From Deltaproteobacteria bacterium (lineage in GTDB: Bacteria > Myxococcota_A > Polyangia > GCA-2747355 > JADLHG01), in NCBI GenBank assembly GCA_020848905.1, contig JADLHG010000061.1, positions 32,031 to 96,030 of the forward strand: a stretch of 64,000 nt of DNA, in the 5' to 3' direction. Position 1 is the stretch's first letter; each line of letters begins with the position of its first letter. Made by a program: the position numbers and the translations under genes. This document shows, piece by piece, positions 1 through 11,015 of this stretch. Under the pieces are notes generated by a model. The model was given only the letters and a program-made list of their open reading frames with translations. It made no database searches and was not told the origin of the DNA.

Positions 1-765
1 AGGTACGATCCCGCGTCCGACACCTGGCAGCCGCTCCCGGCGGCCCCCGGCCTCCTCGGCCGCGAGGCGCACACGGCCGTCTGGACCGGCAAGGAGATGG
101 TCGTGTGGGGCGGCTACAACAACAAGACCAAGACCTGGCTCGGCGACGGCGCGCGCTACGACCCCGCCACGAATCAGTGGAAGCTGGTGAGCGCGAGCGG
201 TGCGCCCGTCACGCGCAACCAGCACACCGCGATCTGGACCGGGCAGGAGATGATCGTCTGGGGGGGCAACAACGGGGCGATGGTCCACCGGGACGGCGGT
301 CTCTACGACCCGAAGACGGATTCCTGGCGACCGCTGGCGGCCCCCTCGAGTGTCGCCGCGCGTCGGGGACACGCGGCGGTCTGGACCGGCAAGGAGATGC
401 TCGTCTGGGGGGGCTACGGCGCGGTGAAATCCAACCAGGAGGCCTTCTTCCTCGCCGACGGGGCGTCGTTCGACCCGACGGGCGGGACCTGGAAGGCCCT
501 CGCCTCGAGCGGGCTCGATCCGCGCATGCGGCCGGCGGCGGTCTGGACCGGCAAGGAGCTGCTCGTGTGGGGGGGCGCGAGCCGGACGGAGGGCCTCTAC
601 ATCTTCAGCGGAGGCAGCTACACGCCCGCGCCGGAGGCCTGGAGCCCGTTGCCCGCGATACCGGCCGACCTGACCGTCATGGAGCCGGCCGCGGTCTGGA
701 CCGGCACCGAGATGCTCCTCTGGGGGGGCCTCCAGGGGGGGGTCGGCCTGAGCTACGTGCCCTGA
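1..765 (+). CDS. Kelch-repeat protein, C-terminal part
   Basis: The reading frame is open from the first base of the window, so the 5' end is missing. The 254 visible residues are kelch-type repeats, each with a version of the AVWTGKEMxVWGG motif followed by a block with a YDP or FDP turn and a Trp. At least five copies are visible, enough for most of a beta-propeller. Kelch propellers usually act as binding modules. In myxobacteria such proteins are often secreted or lipid-anchored, but the N-terminus that would show this is outside the window. The stop at 763-765 lies 29 bases before the next start on the same strand. Confidence 0.85.
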   Translation, partial: RYDPASDTWQPLPAAPGLLGREAHTAVWTGKEMVVWGGYNNKTKTWLGDGARYDPATNQWKLVSASGAPVTRNQHTAIWTGQEMIVWGGNNGAMVHRDGGLYDPKTDSWRPLAAPSSVAARRGHAAVWTGKEMLVWGGYGAVKSNQEAFFLADGASFDPTGGTWKALASSGLDPRMRPAAVWTGKELLVWGGASRTEGLYIFSGGSYTPAPEAWSPLPAIPADLTVMEPAAVWTGTEMLLWGGLQGGVGLSYVP

Positions 766-794
766 AGCGTTCGGACCCGGCGGAGCCTCGCACC

Positions 795-1220
795 GTGGGC
801 CACATCGTCCTTCACGACGCCAGCTTCGACGAGCTCGACGCCCGCACCTGGCACGACCTCGTGCAGCTTCGCATCGACGTCTTTGTGGTCGAGCAGGCCT
901 GCATCTACCGCGAGCTGGACGGGCGGGACGTGGAGACCACCACGCGGCACCTCTGGCTGGCCGACGAGCGTCCGGTGGCCTACCTGCGCGTGCTCGACGA
1001 GGGGAACGCCCGCCGCATCAGCCGCGTCCTGACGCGGAGCGATCGTCGCGGCGCGGGGCTCGCGGAGCGACTCGTCCGGGCCGCGCTCGAGCGGACGGTT
1101 CCCCCGGTGATCCTCCACGCGCAGTCGCACCTCGCCGCGTGGTACGCGCGACTCGGCTTCACCGTCACGGGCCCCGAGTTCCTGGAGGACGGTATCCCCC
1201 ACCTGCCGATGCGCCGCTAG
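795..1220 (+). CDS. GNAT-family N-acetyltransferase, ElaA type
   Basis: Encodes 141 residues, the usual size for the ElaA family (about 150). The diagnostic FVVEQ motif is followed by a YRELDGRD stretch. The acetyl-CoA-binding region is RISRVLTRSDRRGAGLAERL, and the end EDGIPHLPM matches the family's EDGIPHxxM. GTG at 795 is chosen because it sits just before the first conserved strand; extending the frame further upstream would run through the kelch gene. The substrate of ElaA-type acetyltransferases is unknown. The gene follows the kelch gene closely and is convergent with the Cys-rich lipoprotein gene, with only 4 bases between their ends. Confidence 0.85.
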   Translation: MGHIVLHDASFDELDARTWHDLVQLRIDVFVVEQACIYRELDGRDVETTTRHLWLADERPVAYLRVLDEGNARRISRVLTRSDRRGAGLAERLVRAALERTVPPVILHAQSHLAAWYARLGFTVTGPEFLEDGIPHLPMRR

Positions 1221-1224
1221 GGCG

Positions 1225-3249
1225 CTAGGGCACGCACCGGCGGTCCACGCACCTCTGCCCCTTCGGGCAGCGGTTTCCGCAGGTGCCGCAGTGGTTGGGA
1301 TCGGCCTCGATGTCCACGCAGTAACCGTCGCACTCCATCGTCGCGTCCGGGCAGGCGGGCTCGCACTTCCCTTCGACGCAGGCCTCGGTCGGTCCGCAGG
1401 CCTTGCCGCACGCGCCGCAGTTCCAGCGGTCTCCGTCGGTCCAGGTGCAGCGCCCGTCGCAGAGCTCCAGCTCCAAGCCGCAGTCCGCGAGGCACTTGCC
1501 TGCGTCGCAGGCCTTGTCGAGCCCGCAGCTCTTCGTGCAGCTCCCGCAGTGGAGGGAATCGGTCTGAAGATCGAAGCAGCGCCCGCCGCAGGCGCCCAGC
1601 GTTCCTCCGCACTCCGCGGCGCACTTCCCGTTGCTGCAGACCTCTCCCTTCTTGCAGGCCTGGTTGCAGCCGCCGCAGTGGTTCGCGTCCTCTAGCACGC
1701 TCACGCAGGTCGCGCCGCAGGCGACCGTGTCGAGCGGGCAGCTCTCGCGGCAGCCGCCGTGCACGCAGAACTGGGCCGGCGGACAGGCCTGGTTGCAGCC
1801 GCCGCAGTTCATCCGGTCGGTGCGGGTGAAGGCGCACCGGTCGCCGCAGCGCGTCTCGCCGGGCCCGCAGGTCGCGAGACACTTGCCGTCCTCGCAGCCC
1901 TTGCCCGCGCCGCAGGCGTTGTCGCATTTGCCGCAGTGGTACGGATCGTCGTCGAGGTCGACGCAGAGGCCGCCGCAGTTGGTGTTCGTGCCGAGGCACT
2001 CCGCCGCGCACTGCCCGTTGGCGCAGCTCTGCCCCTTGGGGCAGCTCTTGCCGCAGGTGCCACACTCCTCCCCGGAGTGATTCTGCAGGTTGATGCAGAA
2101 GCCGAGGCAAGAGGTCGTGCCGTCGCCGCAGAGCTGTGTGCAGGATCCCTGCACACAATGTTCGCCGAAGTTGCACTGCTTGCCGCACACCCCGCAGTTG
2201 AAGGGGTCGCCGTGGGTCCAGACGCAGCGGTCCCCGCAGAGCTTCTCGTCGGGGTTGCAGTCGGCGAGGCAGGTGCCCTGGTGACAGAGCTGGTCCGGCC
2301 GACAGCTCTTGCCACAGGCCCCGCAGCTCGTACGGCTGTCGCGCAGGTCCACGCAGCGACCGTCGCAGTTCGTGAGGGGGCCGCCGCACTCTTTTTCGCA
2401 CTTGCCGCTCACGCAGACCTCGCCCTTGCCGCAGGCCGCGTCGCAGGCGCCGCAGTCGGTGGCTTCGTTCTGCAGGTCCACGCAGCGATTGCCGCAGGTC
2501 GAGAGCCCGCTCGGACAGGTCGCGCCGCACTTGCCGGCGTTGCACCGCTCGCCGGGCTTGCACACGCCGTCGCACTTCCCGCAGTAGAAGGGATCTGTAT
2601 AGAGGAAGGCGCAGTGCCCGGAGCAGGCCACGTTGCCCGTCTCGCACCCCTTCGTGCACTGCCCGCCCGCGCAGACCTCCCCCGCCTTGCAGACCTTGCC
2701 GCAGGCCCCGCAGTTGTTCGGGTCCTCGAAGAGGTCGGTGCAGGCCCGCTCCGGCTCGAAGAGCTGGGACCAGACCACGGGGCAGTTTCCGCGGGCGCCG
2801 CCGCATTCGGGCTCGCAGGCGCCTTTCACGCACACCTTGCCCGCCTCGCAGGCCTTGCCGCACGCGCCGCAGTGCGACGAGGTGGTCTTCAGGTTCACGC
2901 AGCGCCGGCCGCAGAGGGCATAGCCCTCGGGACAGGCGGGGACGCAGGTGCGGGCGAAGCAGGCCTCCTTGTCGCCGCAGCGGTGGCCGCAGCTTCCGCA
3001 GTGGTCGGGGTTGGCCCAGAGGTTCACGCACTCGCCCCCGCAGCGCGACTGGCCGACGAGGTCGCAGGGCTTGCCGGCGTCGGGACGCGGAGCTCCGTCG
3101 GGCCGGGGTCCCGCGCCGTCCGCGGCGGGGGGCGCGCCATCGTTCGTGGTCACCGCCGGCGAGCTCGGGCAGCCGCCGAGCGCGAGAAGACAGAGGGCAA
3201 GGATCCGATACCCGGTCGTGCGTTTCGACGTCGGCATACGCGTCCTCAC
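1225..3249 (-). CDS. Lipoprotein with 14 tandem Cys-rich repeats
   Basis: The 674-residue product starts with a short basic segment, a hydrophobic stretch and the lipobox LALGGC, so it should be lipid-anchored. A Pro/Ala/Asp linker leads into 14 tandem repeats of about 43 residues that fill residues 60-672. A typical repeat has eight Cys in the pattern C..C..C..(D)xxxCGxCGxxCxxGxxCxxGxC. Every third repeat is of the same subtype (see findings). Proteins of this type are common in myxobacteria and are often mis-named by similarity. They are expected to be disulfide-rich surface or periplasmic proteins of unknown role. A GAGGACG ribosome binding site precedes ATG 3249; a second ATG five codons in is possible. 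Confidence 0.85.
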   Translation of the reverse strand: MRTRMPTSKRTTGYRILALCLLALGGCPSSPAVTTNDGAPPAADGAGPRPDGAPRPDAGKPCDLVGQSRCGGECVNLWANPDHCGSCGHRCGDKEACFARTCVPACPEGYALCGRRCVNLKTTSSHCGACGKACEAGKVCVKGACEPECGGARGNCPVVWSQLFEPERACTDLFEDPNNCGACGKVCKAGEVCAGGQCTKGCETGNVACSGHCAFLYTDPFYCGKCDGVCKPGERCNAGKCGATCPSGLSTCGNRCVDLQNEATDCGACDAACGKGEVCVSGKCEKECGGPLTNCDGRCVDLRDSRTSCGACGKSCRPDQLCHQGTCLADCNPDEKLCGDRCVWTHGDPFNCGVCGKQCNFGEHCVQGSCTQLCGDGTTSCLGFCINLQNHSGEECGTCGKSCPKGQSCANGQCAAECLGTNTNCGGLCVDLDDDPYHCGKCDNACGAGKGCEDGKCLATCGPGETRCGDRCAFTRTDRMNCGGCNQACPPAQFCVHGGCRESCPLDTVACGATCVSVLEDANHCGGCNQACKKGEVCSNGKCAAECGGTLGACGGRCFDLQTDSLHCGSCTKSCGLDKACDAGKCLADCGLELELCDGRCTWTDGDRWNCGACGKACGPTEACVEGKCEPACPDATMECDGYCVDIEADPNHCGTCGNRCPKGQRCVDRRCVP

Positions 3250-3557
3250 TCGGCCCCCCCCGGAGGGGCCACGGCTAAGCGTCTAAGAGATGCAGTGCCA
3301 CTAGAGTACGAGGCGGGGGCGGGCCGGTCAACGAGCTGGGACCGAGCCAGGACCGAGGGCGCGTGCGGACGTGACCCTACGCACGCCGACGGTGGCCGGT
3401 GCCCACGGGAGTCCTCCGTCGCGTCCGGCTGGCGACGTGTCCAGTCAGGCGGCGGCTCCCGCAGAGGGCTGGCCACTTACTTTTTCACCGTCATAACAGA
3501 CCGTTCCATGTGGCCCGGTCGTTGCAATAGCGCCGCCGCGCCACGAAGGAGGCCCCC
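3250..3557. other. Divergent intergenic region with a GC hairpin and a shared leader motif
   Basis: No gene is seen in these 308 bases. They separate the divergent Cys-rich lipoprotein and a secreted-protein gene. A short inverted repeat GGCCCC / GGGGCC at 3252-3270 lies directly ahead of the lipoprotein start. A 20-base motif at 3291-3310 nearly matches one before the C-type lectin gene (see the entry at 10770). An AT-rich pocket lies near 3476-3500. Promoters for both genes must lie here, but no convincing -35/-10 pair was found for the rightward gene. Confidence 0.6.
3291..3310 (-). promoter_or_regulatory. Leader motif shared with the lectin lipoprotein gene
   Basis: On the lipoprotein strand the motif reads CGTACTCTAGTGGCACTGCA. 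It matches the motif at 10770-10788 except for one inserted base and one substitution. It lies 42-61 bases upstream of the ATG. A TTGACC hexamer lies 17 bases upstream of TACTCT, so this could be a -10 region or an operator overlapping a promoter. Role inferred only from position and similarity. Confidence 0.35.
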
Positions 3558-4241
3558 ATGTTCGCATCTTCCGCTCGCAGCAGAACGCTTTCGGCTCTCT
3601 CCTTGTTCGTCACGCTGGCGGCCAGCTCGGCGGCGAGCGCGCGCGACACGTCGAACGACGAGCAGGTGCGGGCCATCGTGGCGGCAGCCACCGCGGACCT
3701 CGACCGGAGCGGCAAGGTCGCCGGGCTCTTCGGCCAGGCTTTCGCCGGGGCGATCGGCCTTGGCGACACCCCCAATGGCCGCTTCACCGCGGTGGTGAAC
3801 GGCAAGAACGCGCGGGTCGAGGCCGTGAACGGCGAAGGGAAGACGCAGGTCGTGCTCGAGGTCGAGCAGGGCCGCGGGCTCTTCGGGGCGCTCTTCGGCG
3901 TGCGCAAGGTGAAGGCCGCGTCGCTCGCCACGGCTACCAACACCCCGGAGCAGGGGCAGCCCGTCCACACCGCCGTGGCGCAGACCGTGACGCTGACGTC
4001 GATTCGCCTGCTGCCCGGTGTGCGCCTCAGCTACCTCAAGAACGCGAACCAGACGACGCAGAAGGAGGAGCCCGCGCGCTCCTCGGAGGCGATGCTACGC
4101 GTGATGCTGAGCCAGGCCGGACCGCGCGTCACGGGGCTGACGGTCCTCAAGGTGGGGCACAACTACGGCATCAAGGTCGGGAAGCTGACGGGCTGGATGA
4201 GCCGCCAGACGGGTCGCGCCGAGCGCACGACCACGCACTAA
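3558..4241 (+). CDS. Secreted protein of unknown function
   Basis: Encodes 227 residues. The N-terminus has basic residues, a hydrophobic core and an ASSAASA/R-type site near residue 31, so it is probably exported by Sec and cleaved. No lipobox Cys is present. The mature part contains an FGQAFAGAIGLG segment and a run of charged strands, with no family I recognise. AAGGAGG at 3546-3552 lies 5 bases before ATG 3558, a strong ribosome binding site that supports this start. The gene ends 5 bases from the stop of the convergent lipoprotein gene. Confidence 0.7.
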   Translation: MFASSARSRTLSALSLFVTLAASSAASARDTSNDEQVRAIVAAATADLDRSGKVAGLFGQAFAGAIGLGDTPNGRFTAVVNGKNARVEAVNGEGKTQVVLEVEQGRGLFGALFGVRKVKAASLATATNTPEQGQPVHTAVAQTVTLTSIRLLPGVRLSYLKNANQTTQKEEPARSSEAMLRVMLSQAGPRVTGLTVLKVGHNYGIKVGKLTGWMSRQTGRAERTTTH

Positions 4242-4246
4242 CGCAT

Positions 4247-5368
4247 CTATCGAGGGGAGGGCTCGCTCCTTCTCCCGGCCGACGCCCGACGCCGCGCGCG
4301 TCGGCGGAACGCGCCGAAAGCGAGGAGCGTGCCGAGGAGGAGCACGGGACCGCTCCCCACGCCGGACGACCCGCTCAGGGGGCCACCCACCGTCGAGGCG
4401 CCGCACCCGGGTCCGCCGAGGAAGTAGACGATGAGCGCGTCGGCGATGTGCGTGGCCTCGAAGCGCGCCACCTCGGCGTTGCCGACGAGGAGGTTCGCGC
4501 CGCCCGCGGTCTTCTCGCTGAAACCCTTCTGCGTCAGCTCGGCGATCGCCTCGTTGGGCAGAAACTGCCCCGTGTATCCGTCTCCGTCCTGCTGCAGGTC
4601 GGCGGCCCGACGTGCGCAGGAGATGCCCGAGACGCCGCCGGTGGTGAAGACGTTGCTCACCACGAGCCCCTTGGCGCCGAGCGCCGCGGCCGTCACGCGA
4701 AACTTGGTCTTGAAGCCGTTCAGCCCGTCGGGAAAGAGGGCCTTCATGTCGCTCAGCACCGGCTGCGCGGGACCGGCGAAGACCTTGGTCACCGGCTGCC
4801 CCGACTGGAGCTGCGCCTCGACGGTCACCTCGTCGTCGGGGGCGAAGGGGACGGCCTCCGGCTGGTTGCTCGCCTTCTCGGCCTTCAGCTGATAATTGTC
4901 CGCCACGAGCGAGGCGCTGAGCTGGTAGCCCGACTGCTTGGCCTTGACGGTGAACTTCTTGACCTGCGCCTCCGGGTCGCTCGACCACTTGGTCACGTTC
5001 TCGTAGGCCACGCAGTACGCGCCGAGCTGACGGAACTTGCCGCGCAGCTCCTTCGAGGCGTAGCGGAAGGCGCCATAGACGCTGGTCTTGCCCTTGGTGA
5101 AGACCCCGCCCGACTCGGTCATGGAGGTCACGGCCCCGAGCGCCACGGGGTTCGTCTGAAGCTGCATGGCGGTGGACGGCGTGGGGCCCGCGTCGCCGCC
5201 TCCCCCGCCGTCACCGGGGGCGCTGCTCCCGTCGGCCTTCGGTGGTGCGCCCGAGTCCACCGTCGGAGAGCCGCCGGCGTCGGCGGTCGTGCCGCCGTTC
5301 GAACTGCACGCGGCGAGCAGCAGCGCGGTAGCCATCACGTTCACCCACGCACACCCCAAGGTCCGCAT
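4247..5368 (-). CDS. Lipoprotein with a MYXO-CTERM-like C-terminal tail
   Basis: The 373-residue product begins with a signal peptide ending in LLLAACSS, a lipobox. A Gly/Asp/Pro-rich linker covers residues about 22-65. The body, about residues 66-315, matches no family I recognise. The C-terminus has GPGCG, a Gly/Ser linker, a hydrophobic segment (VLLLGTLLAFGAF) and RRRARRR. This is the Cys-hydrophobic-Arg layout of the myxobacterial MYXO-CTERM sorting tail. ATG 5368 is chosen over upstream codons because GGAGGAA lies just before it and the signal peptide starts there. The divergent protease gene 81 bases away carries a similar tail. Confidence 0.75.
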   Translation of the reverse strand: MRTLGCAWVNVMATALLLAACSSNGGTTADAGGSPTVDSGAPPKADGSSAPGDGGGGGDAGPTPSTAMQLQTNPVALGAVTSMTESGGVFTKGKTSVYGAFRYASKELRGKFRQLGAYCVAYENVTKWSSDPEAQVKKFTVKAKQSGYQLSASLVADNYQLKAEKASNQPEAVPFAPDDEVTVEAQLQSGQPVTKVFAGPAQPVLSDMKALFPDGLNGFKTKFRVTAAALGAKGLVVSNVFTTGGVSGISCARRAADLQQDGDGYTGQFLPNEAIAELTQKGFSEKTAGGANLLVGNAEVARFEATHIADALIVYFLGGPGCGASTVGGPLSGSSGVGSGPVLLLGTLLAFGAFRRRARRRASAGRRSEPSPR

Positions 5369-6260
5369 CGTCTTCCTCCAGGCTAGATAGATAGGACGCG
5401 CAGGATAGCACGCTGCGCCGAGCCGTCGAACGGCTGCGGCGCGAGTGCTATGCTCCGACGCGTGCTGCGCCTCTTGCTTCTTGTCGGACTCGCCTCGTGC
5501 GACGCGGGCGAGGAGACCCGTCTCGCGCACCGCTCTTTGCCTATCGTGAACGGTGTGCTCGACCGCAGCGTTCACGCGGTCGGTACCCTCCCGGGGTGTA
5601 CGGCCACCCTCGCCGGACGGCGGCTCGCGCTCACCGCCGCGCATTGCGTGAAGACGGGCGAGCGTGTCGCGGTCACCTTCGAGGGCTGGCAGGGTCTGGC
5701 CCACGCCGAGCGCCACCCCGCCTACGACTTTCGCGCGCTCACCTACGACCTCGCGCTCCTCAGGCTCCTAGAGCCCGCACCCGCATCGATCGAGCCCCTC
5801 GCGCTGGCCTTCGTGGTCCCTGCGGCCGGCCAGACCGTCACCCTCCTCGGCCACGGGATCACCGCCGAGGACCGGACGGACGGGGCCCTCCGTCGGCGGG
5901 CGACGAGCCGCGTGGCAGCCGTCTCGCCGCTCCGCTTCGTTCTCGGGGGAGACGCGCCCGGTCTCGGGCAGAGCTGCTACGGCGACTCGGGCGGGCCCGT
6001 GCTCGACGAGGGGGGCGACGTCATCGGGCTCGTCTCCGGAAGCCTCCCCCCCTGCGGACGCAGCACCGACGTCACCCGGCTGGACGCGGCGGAGGCCTGG
6101 CTCCGAGAGGCCGGAGCGGGTGAGCTCCTCCTGGCAAACGCAGCGGGGTGTGCGGTGGCCGGTTCGTCGAGGCCGCCGTCTCCCAGCACGAGCTTCCTCG
6201 TCGGGATCGGGCTCCTCGCCCGCGCGGCGTGCGGTGCGCTCCGCCGACGCGCGCGGCGTT

Positions 6261-8561
<2,301 letters not shown>

Positions 8562-8604
8562 GGCTGCCTCTCGGTAAGGGGTGTGAGAGTTCTAGAAACG
8601 TCGT

Positions 8605-9963
8605 TCAAATAATGCCGAGCCAGGCCTCGAGGGTCTCCGCGGGCCACGCGCCGGGGCTCTCCGGCGTGAGCGCCAGCGCGTCGTCGAGCGGGAAACCGGC
8701 GATGGACGGCGCGCGGGGCCCGATCCGGGGCTCGCCGGAGGAGTCCTCCGCGGGCTCCACGACCAGCTCGAAGCGACCGTGATCGAAGGGCCGCCCGGGC
8801 GGGGGCGCCACGCGTACGACGCGCTCGCGCAGGCCGCGGCTCTCGAGCTCGAGGGCCCGGTGGATGCAGTACGGGTTGTTCCCGGGGGCGCCGAGGAAGC
8901 AGTGCGCGGTCCAGCAGCAGCCGCCGCGGCAGATCTCGGCGTAGTAGCAGTCGCGACAGAAGCCGGAGAGGCTCTCGCGTCCGCGTCGCGCGAGCGCGGC
9001 GAACCCCGGCGTCTCGGCGAGCAAGGTGGCGAGGCGCGCGGTGGAAAGCGAGCCCTTGCCGTAACTCTCCGAGGGGAGGGACGAGCAGCCCTTGACGGTA
9101 CCGTCGGCCTCGATGCCGAGCACCCACTCTCCCGCCTGGCAACCGGTCCAGTGCGCGCCTCGTTCGCCGCCGTAGCGCAGCGCCGCCTCGAAGGGCCCGA
9201 AGTAGCCCACGTTGTTGCCGGGGAAGAGCGAGACCCCCGCGGGGGTGAGGATGCGCTGCTTGACCCAGGCGAGCAGCGGAAAGAGCTCGAGCAGCTCGTA
9301 GGGTTGCAGGAGGAAGGCCGGTCGGTCGGCGGCGTGCCCCATCGGCACGCTGAGCTGCACCTGCCAGCCGGTGCTGCCCAGGCGTGCGAGGAGCTGCCCG
9401 AGCGCGGGGAGCTCGGGGGCCGAGAGCCGGTTGAGCTGCGTGTTGTTCACGAGGGAGAGGCCCCGCCGGACCACGTTCTCGCAGGCGGCGAGCGCTGCCC
9501 GAAAGGAGCCCGCGACGCCCCGCTGCGCGTCGTGCGTGCGCGCGAGCCCGTCGAGCGAGATGCAGATCGTGCGTACCCCGGCGTCGGCGGCCTGGCCGAC
9601 GCGCTCCGCGGTCAGATTGCGCCCCCCCGAGAGGAGACCGCAGATCATCCCTCGCTCGGAGATGGCGCGCGCGATGGTGGGCCAATCGGTTCGTAGATAC
9701 GCCTCGCCGCCGAGGAGCGTTACTTCCCGGACGCCTACCTCGGCCAGCTGCTCGACGATCGCGAGGCAGGCCTCGGTCGAGAGCTCCGCGGCGCGCCCCT
9801 TGCCGGCGCGCGACCCGCAGTGGCGGCAGGCGAGGTCGCAGCGCAGCGTGAGCTCCCAGATGCAGTAGAGCGGGTGCGGCGCAGCGCGATCCGCCTCGGT
9901 CGGCGTGCGCGCGAGGCCTTCGGGATCACCGTCGAAGCGGGTGGCTGTGGGTGGTTCGTGCAT
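8605..9963 (-). CDS. Radical SAM/SPASM-domain protein
   Basis: Encodes 452 residues. The radical SAM cluster motif CDLACRHC (CxxxCxxC) is at about residues 43-50, followed by the GGEAYLR glycine motif. The C-terminal part has the Cys-rich SPASM layout: GCQAGEW, GTVKGCSSLP and CRDCYYAEICRGGCCW, which should bind one or two extra iron-sulfur clusters. SPASM enzymes commonly modify ribosomally made peptides or act as anaerobic sulfatase-type maturases. No precursor-peptide-like ORF was seen next to the gene, so the substrate cannot be named. No strong ribosome binding site precedes ATG 9963. The next gene downstream is maeB, which looks unrelated. Confidence 0.85.
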   Translation of the reverse strand: MHEPPTATRFDGDPEGLARTPTEADRAAPHPLYCIWELTLRCDLACRHCGSRAGKGRAAELSTEACLAIVEQLAEVGVREVTLLGGEAYLRTDWPTIARAISERGMICGLLSGGRNLTAERVGQAADAGVRTICISLDGLARTHDAQRGVAGSFRAALAACENVVRRGLSLVNNTQLNRLSAPELPALGQLLARLGSTGWQVQLSVPMGHAADRPAFLLQPYELLELFPLLAWVKQRILTPAGVSLFPGNNVGYFGPFEAALRYGGERGAHWTGCQAGEWVLGIEADGTVKGCSSLPSESYGKGSLSTARLATLLAETPGFAALARRGRESLSGFCRDCYYAEICRGGCCWTAHCFLGAPGNNPYCIHRALELESRGLRERVVRVAPPPGRPFDHGRFELVVEPAEDSSGEPRIGPRAPSIAGFPLDDALALTPESPGAWPAETLEAWLGII

Positions 9964-10037
9964 TGGCTGCGCGATCGACGAAGGCGCAGCATAGCACCGC
10001 CCGGGAGCGGAGGGTCAGGGGCGGGGTGAGCGGAGGG

Positions 10038-10751
10038 TCAGGGGCCGGTGGGCGGCGTGGCGGGCGGGACGCGCTCGCAGATCACCGAATCGCGGGGCGG
10101 CTCGACGCACGGGACGTCGTTCCACTTGCCGTGCAGCGACGGATCGTTCTTGTACGCGCCGAACATGATCGCGCACTGCTCGATCCCCTTCGAGTTGTTG
10201 GGCTCGCCCGGCGTCCACTTCTTGAACGTGACCGGCTCGCCGCTCGGCCAGGTGAACTCGGACAGGTTCCCCGGCTTGCGCTCGAGGCCGATCCACGCCG
10301 ACTGCACGAAGAGCGGCATGAGGCTGAAGATGAAATCGTTCTCCGCGGCCGAGCCGATGCTCGCGACCTGCGCCTTGACCTGCGCGCAGATGGCCTTGGC
10401 CGTGGCGAAGTCGATCCACTTGTAGCCGAGCATCGAGTAGCAGTGCCCGTTGAAGGGGAACTCCTGCCCCACGCACGGGTTCGGCGGCCCGACGTCCGGC
10501 TGCGGCGCGTCGGGGGTGCGGGCGTCGGGGGGCCGCCCGAGGTCGGGGGCGGGCTCGATGGGCGTCTGTACCGGCCGCGCCGCGTCGGGCGTAGCCGGTG
10601 GTGGCGGATTCACGCGAGCATCTTGGCGGGGCTTCAGGCGCCCCACCGGGTCCTGCGAGACTTCTCCAGAGATACAGCCAGCCGTCAGCCCGACGAGACT
10701 GCATAACACGCCGGCTACCGGCCGCCCTCCGACGAGGCGCGCGGTTGCCAT
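10038..10751 (-). CDS. Lipoprotein with a C-type lectin domain
   Basis: Encodes 237 residues. The signal peptide ends in a LTAGC lipobox, followed by a Pro/Asp-rich linker to about residue 92. Residues about 92-228 form a C-type lectin fold with six Cys, SAWIGLERK, EPNNS and KWNDVPC. The EPN and WND motifs are the calcium- and sugar-binding elements of the family; EPN usually goes with mannose-type specificity. The protein is probably a surface carbohydrate-binding lipoprotein. AAGAGGTGG upstream supports ATG 10751. The leader contains the motif shared with the Cys-rich lipoprotein gene at 3249. Confidence 0.85.
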   Translation of the reverse strand: MATARLVGGRPVAGVLCSLVGLTAGCISGEVSQDPVGRLKPRQDARVNPPPPATPDAARPVQTPIEPAPDLGRPPDARTPDAPQPDVGPPNPCVGQEFPFNGHCYSMLGYKWIDFATAKAICAQVKAQVASIGSAAENDFIFSLMPLFVQSAWIGLERKPGNLSEFTWPSGEPVTFKKWTPGEPNNSKGIEQCAIMFGAYKNDPSLHGKWNDVPCVEPPRDSVICERVPPATPPTGP

Positions 10752-10769
10752 GAAGTGCCACCTCTTGTT

Positions 10770-10788
10770 TGCAGTGCACTAGAGCACG
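10770..10788 (-). promoter_or_regulatory. Palindromic leader motif before the lectin lipoprotein gene
   Basis: The motif, read on the gene strand as CGTGCTCTAGTGCACTGCA, contains GTGC-N6-GCAC and so could be an operator. A near copy lies upstream of the lipoprotein gene starting at 3249. It is 19-37 bases upstream of the ATG. A TTGCAT hexamer about 15-18 bases further up could be a -35 element. Confidence 0.35.
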
Positions 10789-11015
10789 GCGGTCGGACCC
10801 AATGCAAGGCCCGAATGAGGCTTTTGATTACAATATGTTGACCTGAGGCGGGCAACCTGGCCGCGCAGGTCAGCGGTGCTCCCACGCATGTAGGCCGCGC
10901 GACGTGGAAGTATGGAGATCTCCTGCGGAGCCCGCACCGCACTCACGGGGTCGGGGTCGCTTCCGGGGCGCAGGCGCGAGAGGCGCGAGAGGCGCGGTAG
11001 AGTAGCCTTCGGGCC

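Noticed and set aside
1759..3798. 679-codon ORF antisense to the Cys-rich lipoprotein gene
   Set aside because: It is antisense to a gene with clear repeats, has Ala/Val-rich composition typical of shadow frames in GC-rich DNA and no ribosome binding site.
8580..8600. TTCTAGAAC sequence ahead of maeB similar to the shared leader motif
   Set aside because: Only part of the motif matches; the similar sequence near 23588 includes the stop codon of the porin-like gene, so the match is probably chance.
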